Origin: Chloroflexi bacterium AL-N1
GTDB taxonomy: Bacteria > Chloroflexota > Chloroflexia > Chloroflexales > Roseiflexaceae
DNA: 64,000 bases
Direction of reading: 5' to 3'
NCBI GenBank assembly: GCA_013122435.1
Contig: WYDT01000035.1
Span: 1 to 64,000, forward strand
A program made the position numbers and the translations under genes. Below are positions 44,407 to 53,734 of this stretch, piece after piece. The notes under the pieces were generated by a model. That model was given only the letters and a program-made list of their open reading frames with translations, did no database searches and was not told the origin of the DNA. How positions within the stretch are numbered: position 1 is the first letter of the stretch; each line of letters starts with the position of its first letter.

Positions 44407-46239
44407 ATGCAACGAGAACACATCCGAAATATTGCCATTATTGCACATGTTGATCATGGCAAAACAACCCTTGTAGATGCGATGCTCCGTCAGAGCCGCA
44501 TCTTTCGTGAAAACCAACATGTCGCAGAACGGGTCATGGACTCTATCGATCTGGAACGTGAACGTGGCATCACCATTATGGCCAAGAATACCGCTGTCAA
44601 CTATCATGATACTAAAATCAACATCGTTGACACCCCTGGCCACGCCGATTTTGGTGGCGAAGTAGAACGAGTTATGAACATGGTTGATGGCGTGCTCCTG
44701 CTGATCGATGCCGTCGATGGCCCTATGCCTCAGACTCGCTTTGTGCTTCGTAAAGCTCTACAAGCAGGTCATCGTGCCATTGTGGTGGTCAACAAAATTG
44801 ATCGTCCGAATGCACGCCCCAATCATGTCGTCAATGAAACATTCGATCTGTTTGTTGACCTAGGGGCTAGTGATGAACAAGCGGAATTTTCAGTCATTTA
44901 TACCAACGCTCTGGAAGGGGTCGCAGGCCGTTCGCCACTCAAGATTCACAACTCTCTCGAACCCTTGTTTGACGCCATTCTCGATCTGATTCCGCCACCA
45001 GATATCGGTATCGGTACACCACAATTGCTGGTGACAACCACAAACTATGATTCATACAAGGGGCGGATGCTGATTGGAAGGCTCCAACGTGGTCAGTTGC
45101 AGCGTGGTCAAGCAGTATCACGTATTGATCGTACTGGCGCAGTCACCCTAACAAAAATAAACCAATTGTTTGTCTTCAATGGACTTGATCGCCAGGAAGT
45201 CGAGCAGGTCGAGGCGGGAGACATTATTGCCATTGCTGGAATCGAAGACGCCTCAATTGGTGACACCATTGCCGATGCTCAGGAACCAGAAGCCCTGCCG
45301 TCAATCAGTGTTGAAGAACCAACGGTACGTATGACATTTGCGGTGAATAACGGTCCATTTGCTGGTCGTGAAGGCACATACGTGACATCGCGTAAATTGC
45401 GTGAGCGCCTCTATACAGAACTTGAACGCGACGTTGCTTTGCGTATTGCCGATACCGACATGGCAGATGCCTTCTCTGTCAGTGGTCGCGGTGAACTTCA
45501 CTTAACGATTTTGATCGAGACGATGCGGCGCGAGGGATACGAATTTCAGGTATCTCGTCCTGAAGTTATCTTTCAAGAGATCGATGGGCAGAAAATGGAA
45601 CCAATCGAACAGGTCGAGGTTGAAGTATCGGACCAACATCAGGGAACCGTCATTGAATTGATGGGCCAGCGTCGTGGGAACATGCGCGATATGACCATTG
45701 TTGGCGATGGAACCGTACGAATCATCTTTCACGTTCCCACCCGCGGCTTACTGGGCTTCCGACAGGTGTTCCTCACTGCCACTCGTGGTGAGGGTATCAT
45801 GAACGCGCTCTTTATAGGGTATGAACCACTGACTGGTGAAATAAACACCCGCTCGAATGGCTCACTAATTGCTTCAGAAGCAGGAGTGACAACAACTTTT
45901 GGTTTGCATGGTGCCCAGGAGCGTGGTCAATTGTTTATTACGCCTGGAACCGCTGTCTACGAAGGCATGGTTATTGGGCAACACAGCCGTGATCGTGACT
46001 TGGAAGTGAATGTGTGTAAACGCAAGCATCTGACCAACATACGCTCTTCGTCGGCAGATGACTCACTCCGCTTAGAACCGCCGCGTGTGCTCAGTCTTGA
46101 TGATGCAATTGAGTATATCAGCGATGATGAATTGGTCGAAGTGACACCAAAGGGCTTTCGCCTACGCAAGCGACTGCTACAATCCGACGAGCGCCGCCGC
46201 GAACAAAAACGTCGTGATATGGCGATGGCAGATCGGTAA
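44407..46239 (+). CDS. typA: Translational GTPase TypA/BipA
   Basis: 610 residues, the standard length. The ribosome-associated GTPase acts in 50S assembly and stress adaptation. G1 AHVDHGKTTLVDAMLRQS, G2 region ERERGITIMAKNTAV, G3 DTPGHADFGGEVERV and G4 NKIDRPNARP are all intact. The EF-G-like domains follow, ending in the TypA-specific C-terminal domain (NVCKRKHLTNIRSSSADDSL). The ATG has GAGG seven bases upstream. Confidence 0.97.
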   Translation: MQREHIRNIAIIAHVDHGKTTLVDAMLRQSRIFRENQHVAERVMDSIDLERERGITIMAKNTAVNYHDTKINIVDTPGHADFGGEVERVMNMVDGVLLLIDAVDGPMPQTRFVLRKALQAGHRAIVVVNKIDRPNARPNHVVNETFDLFVDLGASDEQAEFSVIYTNALEGVAGRSPLKIHNSLEPLFDAILDLIPPPDIGIGTPQLLVTTTNYDSYKGRMLIGRLQRGQLQRGQAVSRIDRTGAVTLTKINQLFVFNGLDRQEVEQVEAGDIIAIAGIEDASIGDTIADAQEPEALPSISVEEPTVRMTFAVNNGPFAGREGTYVTSRKLRERLYTELERDVALRIADTDMADAFSVSGRGELHLTILIETMRREGYEFQVSRPEVIFQEIDGQKMEPIEQVEVEVSDQHQGTVIELMGQRRGNMRDMTIVGDGTVRIIFHVPTRGLLGFRQVFLTATRGEGIMNALFIGYEPLTGEINTRSNGSLIASEAGVTTTFGLHGAQERGQLFITPGTAVYEGMVIGQHSRDRDLEVNVCKRKHLTNIRSSSADDSLRLEPPRVLSLDDAIEYISDDELVEVTPKGFRLRKRLLQSDERRREQKRRDMAMADR

Positions 46240-46292
46240 GCTGCTCTATCCTCCTATGAGCTTCTGGAAGTTGTACACGGATAGGTGGATAC

Positions 46293-46653
46293 GTTGTTGT
46301 GGAAGCAGGCTATATGCTCGTGCGCGAGCCAGATACAGGATGTGGTCCTGATGTTTCGTATGTGCGATCAGAATGCATCCTAGCGGAGGGGTGCCCGAAG
46401 GCTTCGGGCACCTTGCACCTAATCTTGCCTCAAAGGGGTATCGCCAGGCAAGACAGCCGAAGATGTGCGCGAGAAAATACGAGATTTCCTTATGTCCGGA
46501 ACACCACTGGTATGGGCCGTTTACCCACGCACATGTGAGGTGATTGTCCATACAGCAGATGGGTTAGCACGTACATATGGCGATTCTGATACACTGGAGT
46601 TTCCAGACGTGTTACCACATTTCTCTTGCTCGGTTGCTGAACTTTTCGCATAG
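46293..46653 (+). pseudogene. Uma2-family (DUF820) endonuclease remnant
   Basis: The first frame reads EAGYMLVREPDTGCGPDVSY like the Uma2 middle region (GFxLARDPDTVRAPDVAFV). The end, in another frame, reads KTAEDVREKIRDFLMSGTPL, VWAVYPRTCEVIVHTADG and FPDVLPHFSCSVAELFA. The N-terminal half is missing and the two parts are out of frame. A perfect hairpin (46390-46412) sits between them. Uma2 proteins are PD-(D/E)xK nuclease-fold proteins common in Chloroflexota and cyanobacteria. This copy looks dead. Confidence 0.7.
46390..46412. repeat. Perfect 11-bp inverted repeat within the Uma2 remnant
   Basis: GGTGCCCGAAG and CTTCGGGCACC are separated by one base. There is no T tract on either side, so it is not a clear terminator. 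Confidence 0.7.
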
Positions 46654-46687
46654 TGCCACAGGTTAAAAGTCTTTACAGAACATCCCA

Positions 46688-47794
46688 TCATCCATCGATA
46701 AGTGTTTCAACATGTTGACGCATGGTCGTGAGTGTTTGTGGTTCATCTGCACGCAATGTAACATGGCCTAATTTTCGGCCATGGCGCGGTGCTTTGCCAT
46801 ACAGATGCACATGCGTGCCAGGTATTGCCAGCATGCTCGACAGATCGGGAAGCGTGCCGATCAGATTAAGCATCGCCGCACAGCCACGTACGGCAACATC
46901 ACCGAGTGGGAGACCTGCAATAGCTCGCACGTGGTTCTCAAATTGGCTGGTTTCGGCCCCTTCGATAGTCCAATGGCCAGAATTGTGCACCCGCGGCGCC
47001 ATCTCATTCGCCAGCAACATAAACTGCTGCTGTGCATCCACAACTTGAAAGAACTCGATTGCCAGCACCCCCACATACTTGAGCTTGTCTAGAACCCGTG
47101 TGGCATAGTCCACGGCCTGTGCTTGCAGCTCAGGACTCAGATGTGGAGCAGGAGCAAGTGAGCGCCACAGGATGCCCTGACGATGCTCATTTTCGACCAG
47201 TGGGTAACAGATAATAGTACCATCACGGCCACGTACGGCCAGGATCGAGACTTCGCGCGTAAACGAAACAAACCCTTCGAGAATCAATGGTGTAATCCCT
47301 AGCGCAACCCACGCCCTCTCTACATCAGCCATCTGGCGAATCAGGTATTGCCCTTTACCATCATAGCCAAGACGACGCGTTTTAAGCACCGCCGGTAAAC
47401 CTATCTGTACGATGGCAGCCTCCAGATCTGTGCGGGTGTTGACTGCTACAAATGGTGGTGTCGGAATCGCCAGATCTTGCAAAAACCGCTTCTCAACAAG
47501 ACGATCCTGGGCTGCTTCAAGTGCCTGTGGCGGGGGATACACAGGGACGTTTTGTGAGAGTATCCGCACGGTCTCAACGGGGACATTCTCAAACTCATAC
47601 GTAACCACATCAACACCATCGGCAAACCGGTGCAGCATGTCTATATCATCGTAAGCACCCACCAGATGTTCTGCAAGTTGATTAACGGGTGCATCCAATG
47701 TTGGATCAAGAAAACGAAACTGAAAGCCGAGGGGGTATCCGTCCAACGCCAGCATACGACCGAGTTGGCCGCCACCAAGAATGCCGATACGCAT
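46688..47794 (-). CDS. purK: 5-(carboxyamino)imidazole ribonucleotide synthase
   Basis: 368 residues. PurK uses ATP and bicarbonate to carboxylate AIR in purine synthesis. The N-terminal GILGGGQLGRMLALDGYPLG and DVVTYEFENVPVETV, then the ATP-grasp region LKTRRLGYDGKGQYLI and ANEMAPRVHNSGHWTIEG, are diagnostic. Its partner purE lies about 5 kb away rather than adjacent. Confidence 0.95.
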   Translation of the reverse strand: MRIGILGGGQLGRMLALDGYPLGFQFRFLDPTLDAPVNQLAEHLVGAYDDIDMLHRFADGVDVVTYEFENVPVETVRILSQNVPVYPPPQALEAAQDRLVEKRFLQDLAIPTPPFVAVNTRTDLEAAIVQIGLPAVLKTRRLGYDGKGQYLIRQMADVERAWVALGITPLILEGFVSFTREVSILAVRGRDGTIICYPLVENEHRQGILWRSLAPAPHLSPELQAQAVDYATRVLDKLKYVGVLAIEFFQVVDAQQQFMLLANEMAPRVHNSGHWTIEGAETSQFENHVRAIAGLPLGDVAVRGCAAMLNLIGTLPDLSSMLAIPGTHVHLYGKAPRHGRKLGHVTLRADEPQTLTTMRQHVETLIDG

Positions 47795-47856
47795 AGCTAC
47801 TCCTGTACATCACAATGCAAGGCTCTATAGTAGCACAAAGTTTGTGGGCCTGTTGC

Positions 47857-48684
47857 TCAGACAGATACAGGGCTATCATAGTGCTCCACAGCATTCAATG
47901 CGCGCAACAATATAGCACTAAACAACACATTACACTGGGCATCAATGCGTGTTTGTGCAAAATGAAACATATCAGGGCGTTGTCTCATTTGAATCGCAAG
48001 TTGTCGTAGCGTACGTAGTACGCCCACATCAGGATAGATCGCCACACCAAGACGCGCAAGCATTTCCATCTCTGTTTTATTCAGAAGTGGTGCCGCTGAA
48101 TAAAGCAGTACCCTCAGATCATCTGCAAAACACCAGACGAGTGGGCGGCTAGCGACATGCACCGTCTCAAAATCAAACCACCATGACTGATCGGCATGGC
48201 TATCATAGGTAACGTTGCGAATGGTCGCATCACTATGACTGAAGGAGTTTGCAGCATGGTTTGTCCGTTGTCCAGAGTGTTCGTGCAGATGTTGCAGCGC
48301 ACGAATAGCAGCTGCCAGAGCCCTGAACTTGGTTGGCTGGGGTTGGTGAGGGTTACCCAAAATATGGTCAAGCGATAAGCCGGGAAGCGCCTCCAGTTTG
48401 AGCCACCCCGCCTCAACGGTCGCTTTTTTGCCATACATCTGTGTGTAGATATGCTGTTCCCGTGCAAACCACTCACGTTGCGACAGAACCTGAAAGTGTG
48501 TGTGGATTTGATTCGTGATCAACCGTGGTAACCACCCATAGCTATGTCGTTTTTTGAGATAAAATGTGGTGTTGTGTTCTGTCGTACGAGCCATCCGATT
48601 GAAGGGCATACTCGCCAACACCACACCCATCCAACGTGTTACTGTGTGTTGTATTAGTTGCATCATAGTTTTATACCAACTCAT
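47857..48684 (-). CDS. Phosphotransferase/kinase-fold protein
   Basis: 275 residues. SFSHSDATIRNVTYDSHADQ with the following WWFDFETVHVASRP matches the HxDxxxxN and DFE (DFG-like) motifs of aminoglycoside-phosphotransferase and lipopolysaccharide-kinase-type enzymes. The N-lobe is short (TTFYLKKRHSYGWLPRL). It starts a run of surface-glycan type genes in reverse order, so a sugar or lipid kinase is more likely than drug resistance. Substrate unknown. Confidence 0.65.
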   Translation of the reverse strand: MSWYKTMMQLIQHTVTRWMGVVLASMPFNRMARTTEHNTTFYLKKRHSYGWLPRLITNQIHTHFQVLSQREWFAREQHIYTQMYGKKATVEAGWLKLEALPGLSLDHILGNPHQPQPTKFRALAAAIRALQHLHEHSGQRTNHAANSFSHSDATIRNVTYDSHADQSWWFDFETVHVASRPLVWCFADDLRVLLYSAAPLLNKTEMEMLARLGVAIYPDVGVLRTLRQLAIQMRQRPDMFHFAQTRIDAQCNVLFSAILLRALNAVEHYDSPVSV

Positions 48685-48711
48685 TTCGATTGTGAGTAGT
48701 TATATTGATCA

Positions 48712-49086
48712 TCAAGACACCTTTTCAGCAGATCTGTTATACAGCGTGATCAACACGCCCAGAAAAATAACTATCATACCCACAAAGCGGAGTCTATGTA
48801 ATTGCTCATCAAATAACCAACTGCTCATGAGTGGCACAATGATATAGGTGAGACTCCCCAGCAGATAGGCAAATGATAGCTCGGACTGGCTCAAGATGAC
48901 CAACCAGAGCAGTGTTGCAATACCCCACGCCAGTAAACCACCCAGAATATAACCATTGCAGAACAACGCGACCCAACTCTGCACATTGTTCGTGAGTGCC
49001 TGTGCATCCATAGCGCCCCGACGGAGCAGCAATTGGCCTATACCAGATGGTGCCACTGACATACTAATCAAGAGCAGGATATTCAT
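48712..49086 (-). CDS. Small EamA/SMR-type membrane transporter
   Basis: 124 residues and four transmembrane segments. SVAPSGIGQLLLRRGAMDAQ, ATLLWLVILSQSELSFAYLL and SWLFDEQLHRLRFVGMIVIF fit the EmrE/ArnE-like drug/metabolite transporter fold. Such half-size proteins often dimerise and, next to GT2 genes, can flip undecaprenyl-linked sugars. It overlaps the upstream GT2 by four bases. Flippase function is inferred from context. Confidence 0.75.
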   Translation of the reverse strand: MNILLLISMSVAPSGIGQLLLRRGAMDAQALTNNVQSWVALFCNGYILGGLLAWGIATLLWLVILSQSELSFAYLLGSLTYIIVPLMSSWLFDEQLHRLRFVGMIVIFLGVLITLYNRSAEKVS

Positions 49087-49859
49087 GTGGGTTCCTTACC
49101 ATGATGTGATGTATGCCGCAACCGATCAGTGTACTCGATACGCCCACTTACGTGCAGAATCGCCCACACATACTTGAGGAGTGTGCGCGCATAGCCCCAG
49201 GGTTGGAGTTCCATTCGACGACTTGATGTTTGTGCTGGTATTGTGCGGTCATAAATAAATAAATGTGGATGCGCATGATAGACACGCGCCAGAATGGGCC
49301 ACTCCTCACCAATACGCACGTTCTCATCAAATGGACCAAACTGTTCAAATGCATCTCGCGTACAAAACATTAATGCCGGCATGGCTTTTGCCCGAGGCAC
49401 TGGTAGTCGCCGCACATGTTCCCAAAAAGTCCACCAGGCCCAGGCACGCAGCCCACCTTCGAGCGACACCAGCCGCGTGATACCCGCTTGATGACCCTGT
49501 ACATCACAATGCTGCTTGATCGCGCGTAACGTATGTGGGGCCATGAGGGTATCGGCATCGACAAACACCAACACACGCCCAGAGGTGACCCGAACACCAA
49601 TGTTCCGTGCAGATGCGGCTTTTGAGTGCTTGCACACCAGCAATCTCACACCGTGGTGTTCGGTGTAACGATAGACGATCTCACGTGTTTGATCACTACT
49701 GGCATCATCGATTACAAAGACCTCTACATTCGTGTGTGGATCGAACGTGTGTAGATCAGCAATAGACGCTAACACTGCGTCCAGAGTTCGTCCAATCAGG
49801 GCTGCTTCATTTCGAGCAGGAATAATGACTGATAGATCAAAACGGGTCGAGTTGCTCAT
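49083..49859 (-). CDS. Glycosyltransferase family 2
   Basis: 258 residues. FDLSVIIPARNEAALIGRTL, VFVIDDASSDQTREIVYRYT, SARNIGVRVTSGRVLVFVDA (with DADT) are the GT-A nucleotide and metal motifs. It overlaps genes on both sides by four bases, giving a tightly coupled group with the transporter and a methyltransferase. Acceptor unknown. Confidence 0.88.
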   Translation of the reverse strand: MSNSTRFDLSVIIPARNEAALIGRTLDAVLASIADLHTFDPHTNVEVFVIDDASSDQTREIVYRYTEHHGVRLLVCKHSKAASARNIGVRVTSGRVLVFVDADTLMAPHTLRAIKQHCDVQGHQAGITRLVSLEGGLRAWAWWTFWEHVRRLPVPRAKAMPALMFCTRDAFEQFGPFDENVRIGEEWPILARVYHAHPHLFIYDRTIPAQTSSRRMELQPWGYARTLLKYVWAILHVSGRIEYTDRLRHTSHHGKEPT

Positions 49860-50473
49860 GTGCAGATCTTTTCTAGTCGGAATATATGATAATTGATCGG
49901 CATAAGGAAGAGTGATTTTGTAGCAAGTATCTGTACCTGAAATCCTGCCTGTTGAAAAAGATTGGTTAGTTCTGAAATAGTGTAAAACATTGTTCCATCA
50001 AGGGCGTGTTCAGGTTGACTCACAAGACCACACATACGTGCAACATGGAATGCAACCGGCCCCCAGAGAAAATCGTAAGCTCGTAGCCACCCATACCCCA
50101 GACGACCGCTGTATGTTGATTGAATCAGCAGGACAGGGCCATCTGCTACACGATGAATATTGCGTAACAATGCCTGTGGTTGGTTGCAGTACTGCAAAAC
50201 AAAAATCATGATGGCAGCCGAGAACTGTCCATCGCTAAACGGCAAGCGGTGTCCATCAAACAATACAGCATTGCCATGAACAACACGTATATTGACCACA
50301 TCGACCTCAACGGTATCAAGATCAGGATGCAGTTGGCGTAGTGCCTGTACTGTGTGTCCCGTCCCCGCGCCAATGTCAACTACGACACCACGTTGCGGTA
50401 AATAAGAGCTGATCCACTGTACGAGTTGACCAGCGCGATGTACTAAAATCCAATTGAGAAGGTAACGTAACAC
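49856..50473 (-). CDS. Class I SAM-dependent methyltransferase
   Basis: 205 residues. The SAM motif I is VVDIGAGTGHTVQALRQLHP, followed by LPFSDGQFSAAIMIFVLQY and the loop LRNIHRVADGPVLLIQSTY, a Methyltransf_11 type. In this operon it may methylate a sugar or lipid. It overlaps the GT2 by four bases and ends one base before the deacetylase-like gene. Confidence 0.82.
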   Translation of the reverse strand: MLRYLLNWILVHRAGQLVQWISSYLPQRGVVVDIGAGTGHTVQALRQLHPDLDTVEVDVVNIRVVHGNAVLFDGHRLPFSDGQFSAAIMIFVLQYCNQPQALLRNIHRVADGPVLLIQSTYSGRLGYGWLRAYDFLWGPVAFHVARMCGLVSQPEHALDGTMFYTISELTNLFQQAGFQVQILATKSLFLMPINYHIFRLEKICT

Positions 50474-50474
50474 G

Positions 50475-51188
50475 TTATGTTGTACCCCTTATTTTCTCGA
50501 TATCCCGTACCAGAATGGGTTGATATCCTGCTAGTAATAAACGCTCAATGAGCTGCAATCCGCGAGCAAAATAACCACGTACAACATCATTTGGATGAAA
50601 AACAATACAGGGTAGCCTACGCTGACTAAGACGATAGTGTACATGTCCCACAAGATCGCCCACAAGCCCCAATACCGCGATTCGACCTGCATCCCACGAC
50701 CAGGTGGCCAGCGGATAACGCGTTCGTTCACGAAACTCCAAACAAGTATACCCCATCCAGTAATGGAAGCCGTACGCCCGTAGGATTGGTGGTGTGAGAG
50801 AGCCAAACTGCCACGCCGGAGGTACAAAACCCCTCGCAGGTTTTCCAAACCATTCATACATCCATTGTTGTCCCTGTCCTAAACGATCAGCCGCCGTCAC
50901 GTGATCCAGTCCAGAAAATTCATTAGCGCATTCAGTCAGCCACGTCAGCGGATGATATGTCTGTACTGACAGATGCGTAAATCCATGAAGTAATACATCA
51001 CCACAATATGCATTAACAAGATGGACCAACATCGCGGTCACATGGTGTGTCGAGTTTCCGTGCCAACAGGGCACTACCGCAGCGTTTATCGTATTCCCTA
51101 CAAACGGCTGCAATGTGTGGAGCATATACTGAATCGAGTGTAGCAAAGGAGCTGCAACATCGTGAACAACAACAGTAAAATAGGGCAT
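50475..51188 (-). CDS. DUF2334-like polysaccharide deacetylase-fold protein
   Basis: About 237 residues from the ATG 51188. PYFTVVVHDVAAPLLHSIQY holds the HD pair, DVLLHGFTHLSVQTYHPLTW a HGxxH-like metal site and FVPPAWQFGSLTPPILRAYG the PPxW part, as in DUF2334 NodB-fold proteins. It may remove acetyl groups from a glycan precursor. An in-frame ATG at 51254 would add 22 residues with no resemblance to the family start; the ribosome site is weak for either choice. It heads the operon running to 47857. Confidence 0.75.
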   Translation of the reverse strand: MPYFTVVVHDVAAPLLHSIQYMLHTLQPFVGNTINAAVVPCWHGNSTHHVTAMLVHLVNAYCGDVLLHGFTHLSVQTYHPLTWLTECANEFSGLDHVTAADRLGQGQQWMYEWFGKPARGFVPPAWQFGSLTPPILRAYGFHYWMGYTCLEFRERTRYPLATWSWDAGRIAVLGLVGDLVGHVHYRLSQRRLPCIVFHPNDVVRGYFARGLQLIERLLLAGYQPILVRDIEKIRGTT

Positions 51189-51448
51189 AATCGATACATC
51201 TACCAAACTGTTTGGATCAATGTGTAAAATAATACCGCATATTATGCCGCACATCGATGCTCAAGAGCAATGATGACCCTTCACACAGGTGCTTGACAAC
51301 ATTGTGTACCGTCTTTCACGATTTTCGTATACCATGGTCATGGTAGCGAGTCTTATTTCGCTATGTGAAAACACTCACACTGTTGGGTTCGTGTGAATAT
51401 CAGTGTACACTTAAACATAACATTCATTTGAGACAGGAGGTTTCTTGT

Positions 51449-51736
51449 ATGTCGACCGTGACAGAAATGTCCCCCGGACAGATTGCAACACCAGAAGGTT
51501 CAGAAAAACTAAAGGGGGAATTGCTGAGTGCACATACGGTGCGGTGTGGCGATGACTGGATGGCTATTGCGGCGGTCTATTCGGATGGGGCTGCCGAGAT
51601 AACGGTTTCTGCCAAATACAATCCAGATATTGGCAAATGGAGTACTCATGAATATTACTATAGCTTTGAAAAAACGACGCAAGCATTGATCATACTTGAG
51701 CAAAGTGGTAAGCTCCCTGTGGAAGAAGAACTCTAG
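51449..51736 (+). CDS. Conserved-looking small protein, function unknown
   Basis: 95 residues from the ATG 51449, which has a strong AGGAGG upstream. The sequence has LLSAHTVRCGDDWMAIAAVY, GAAEITVSAKYNPDIGKW and YYYSFEKTTQALIILEQSG, probably a small beta-rich fold with a C-terminal helix. No membrane segment or known motif. It is divergent from the deacetylase operon. Confidence 0.65.
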   Translation: MSTVTEMSPGQIATPEGSEKLKGELLSAHTVRCGDDWMAIAAVYSDGAAEITVSAKYNPDIGKWSTHEYYYSFEKTTQALIILEQSGKLPVEEEL

Positions 51737-51770
51737 TTTGTAATCAGTATGCTATAGCAATAACAGGCAC

Positions 51771-51800
51771 TTGACAAAGTAGCGAGGAAGATGTATCTTC
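51771..51800 (+). promoter_or_regulatory. mazEF promoter with overlapping palindromic operator
   Basis: TTGACA (51771-51776), 17 bases, then TATCTT (51794-51799). A perfect palindrome GAAGAT-GT-ATCTTC (51787-51800) covers the -10 box, as expected for autorepression by an AbrB-type antitoxin. The operator role is inferred. Confidence 0.7.
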
Positions 51801-51835
51801 TTTGTAGAAACACCTATAAATCAAGGAGCTATACC

Positions 51836-52078
51836 ATGCACACAAAAATTCAAAAATGGGGCAACAGTTTGGCTCTACGGATACCAAAATCATTTGCTGA
51901 CGAAATCGGACTTCATAATGATGTCGCCGTTGATCTAGCTCCGGTAGATGGTAAACTAGTTGTCACACCGATACCATCTCCTGCCTTCGTCTTGGAAGAC
52001 TTGGTCGCAGGCATCACAGATGATAATGTTCATACCGAAATAGATACGGGCCATTCTGTAGGACGAGAAGTCTGGTAA
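51836..52078 (+). CDS. mazE: MazE-like AbrB-type antitoxin
   Basis: 80 residues from ATG 51836, chosen for AAGGAG eight bases before. The N-terminal swapped-hairpin AbrB domain reads TKIQKWGNSLALRIPKSFAD, the hallmark of MazE. The acidic C-terminal tail (VLEDLVAGITDDNVHTEID) would wrap the toxin. Lies three bases from the toxin start. Confidence 0.9.
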   Translation: MHTKIQKWGNSLALRIPKSFADEIGLHNDVAVDLAPVDGKLVVTPIPSPAFVLEDLVAGITDDNVHTEIDTGHSVGREVW

Positions 52079-52080
52079 AT

Positions 52081-52413
52081 ATGTCATATGTTCCTGAACG
52101 TGGGGAGGCTGTATGGCTTCAGTTCAATCCCCAAGCAGGTCATGAACAATCAGGGCACCGACCTGCCATTGTACTCTCGCCATTAGCATATAACCAACGA
52201 GTTGGATTGGCGCTTTTCTGTCCGATAACAACTCAAGTAAAACGCTATCCGTTCGAAGTTACGATTCCAGTGGGTTTGGCGGTATCCGGTGTCATACTGG
52301 CTGACCAAGTTAAGATTCTTGACTGGCAAGCCCGGAGTGCATCGTTGAGTTGTCGCTTGCCTGATGAAATCGTGGAAGAGGTGCTACAGAAATTATTAAC
52401 ATTAATCAGGTAA
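52081..52413 (+). CDS. mazF: MazF/ChpB-like mRNA interferase toxin
   Basis: 110 residues. PERGEAVWLQFNPQAGHEQS, GHRPAIVLSPLAYNQRVGLA, LFCPITTQVKRYPFEVTIP and LADQVKILDWQARSASLS match the PemK/MazF family, which cuts single-stranded RNA at short motifs. The conserved G-x-R-P and thiolate/Ser-Thr region (CPITTQ) are kept, so it looks active. It is coupled to mazE. Confidence 0.92.
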   Translation: MSYVPERGEAVWLQFNPQAGHEQSGHRPAIVLSPLAYNQRVGLALFCPITTQVKRYPFEVTIPVGLAVSGVILADQVKILDWQARSASLSCRLPDEIVEEVLQKLLTLIR

Positions 52414-52566
52414 TATGAATAAGAAGTGGTTGATTCTGGTGCTGTTTTACCATAGTCAGCTACTTCTTTTTGTTACAAGTAAAGGTGTTTGGTTATAGGG
52501 CAAAACAATTATCACCAGTGGACTTAGATATAGTTTGTGACAACGATACACTATAACGTACAGAAC

Positions 52567-53055
52567 TTATGTACGGGGATCAGGATTATCGAGCACCGAC
52601 TGTGTTTGTTTTGTGCGATAGTCGTGCAGTGCTGTACGAAACTGTGGATATTTGTTGCCTAAAATAGATGTTGCCATTAACGCGGCATTGATCGCCCCGG
52701 CACGACCAATCGCAAGTGTTGCAACCGGTATACCCGCAGGCATTTGGACAATCGAAAGTAATGAATCAAGCCCATTCAATGCCTTGGACTGAACAGGAAC
52801 TCCTAAAACAGGGAGGGCTGTCTTTGCAGCCACCATACCAGGCAAATGAGCAGCACCACCTGCACCAGCAATAATGGCCTCGAGCCCGTGCGACTCAGCG
52901 GCACTAGCATACTCAAACAACAGATCTGGGGTACGGTGTGCTGAGACAACACGTGTTTCAAAAGGGACCCCAAGTGTTTCGAGGGTATCGACAGCGTGTG
53001 ACATAGTTTCCCAGTCGGAACGAGACCCCATAATGATACCTACAAGCGGTTGCAT
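52567..53055 (-). CDS. purE: N5-carboxyaminoimidazole ribonucleotide mutase
   Basis: 162 residues, the usual length. It converts N5-CAIR to CAIR after PurK. Motifs: GIIMGSRSDWETMSHAVDTL, ETRVVSAHRTPDLLFEYA, IIAGAGGAAHLPGMVAAKT and PVLGVPVQSKALNGLDSL. It is a single gene here, separated from purK by the glycan operon and mazEF. Confidence 0.96.
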   Translation of the reverse strand: MQPLVGIIMGSRSDWETMSHAVDTLETLGVPFETRVVSAHRTPDLLFEYASAAESHGLEAIIAGAGGAAHLPGMVAAKTALPVLGVPVQSKALNGLDSLLSIVQMPAGIPVATLAIGRAGAINAALMATSILGNKYPQFRTALHDYRTKQTQSVLDNPDPRT

Positions 53056-53143
53056 ATAGCCCTCTTTATGGTGTTATACCTTGAACAATATGTAGCGCAT
53101 TGTAGCATAGCTCTCCACAGCATATTGACGAGTGTATCTCAAG

Positions 53144-53734
53144 TTAGATGCTCTGTCGTCGTTGCCAGTTTATATGTACCAGGATACGCCGTTCTGCTGA
53201 ACCATTCCAATCTGTGGTTAAACCGTGTTGGTGGAGATGATTAATAATTTCCTCACCAATGTGCGTTATTGCATCTTCACTATCCTCATCAGCGCCATAA
53301 CTCAGATAGAGTCCGTCTCCATCAACGGCTCGTTCGGTGTCCTGACTATGGTAGAAAGCATACCCACAAACAGCAACTCCAGCGAGTTTGGCCTGCGCCA
53401 TTTCGTCAACAATTTCTGCCGAACCGCATGTAGTACAACATGTGAAGTCTTGGCGGCAAATAATACCCATCTGTTCGAGTACAGCAAAGACATGATCGAG
53501 TCGATCACAGTCGGTCACATGTTCCCAGTTGGCCTGTTCATTAAGCTGCTGGGTCAGAATGTCGTGAGTCATACGGTTTGCATAGAGGCGTAGTGTTACT
53601 GGATCAAGATTATCAGCAAATACATCCATAGCATTTTCAATAATGGTGTCAGGTTCTTCAAATCCAGCAGCAATAGCCATGCGAATGTAGCTGTGTATCT
53701 CATCAAGGAGAAGGGGTAAATCTGATGTGGACAT
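53144..53734 (-). CDS. DUF6891-like cytosolic protein
   Basis: 196 residues. TDCDRLDHVFAVLEQMGIIC with DFTCCTTCGSAEIVDEM and CGYAFYHSQDTERAVDGDGL fits a family (DUF6891-type) with a CC-x2-C cysteine cluster and a YHxQDTE motif; its function is unknown. It ends with HINWQRRQSI. An AGGAGT site precedes ATG 53734. The cysteine group may bind zinc. Confidence 0.7.
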   Translation of the reverse strand: MSTSDLPLLLDEIHSYIRMAIAAGFEEPDTIIENAMDVFADNLDPVTLRLYANRMTHDILTQQLNEQANWEHVTDCDRLDHVFAVLEQMGIICRQDFTCCTTCGSAEIVDEMAQAKLAGVAVCGYAFYHSQDTERAVDGDGLYLSYGADEDSEDAITHIGEEIINHLHQHGLTTDWNGSAERRILVHINWQRRQSI

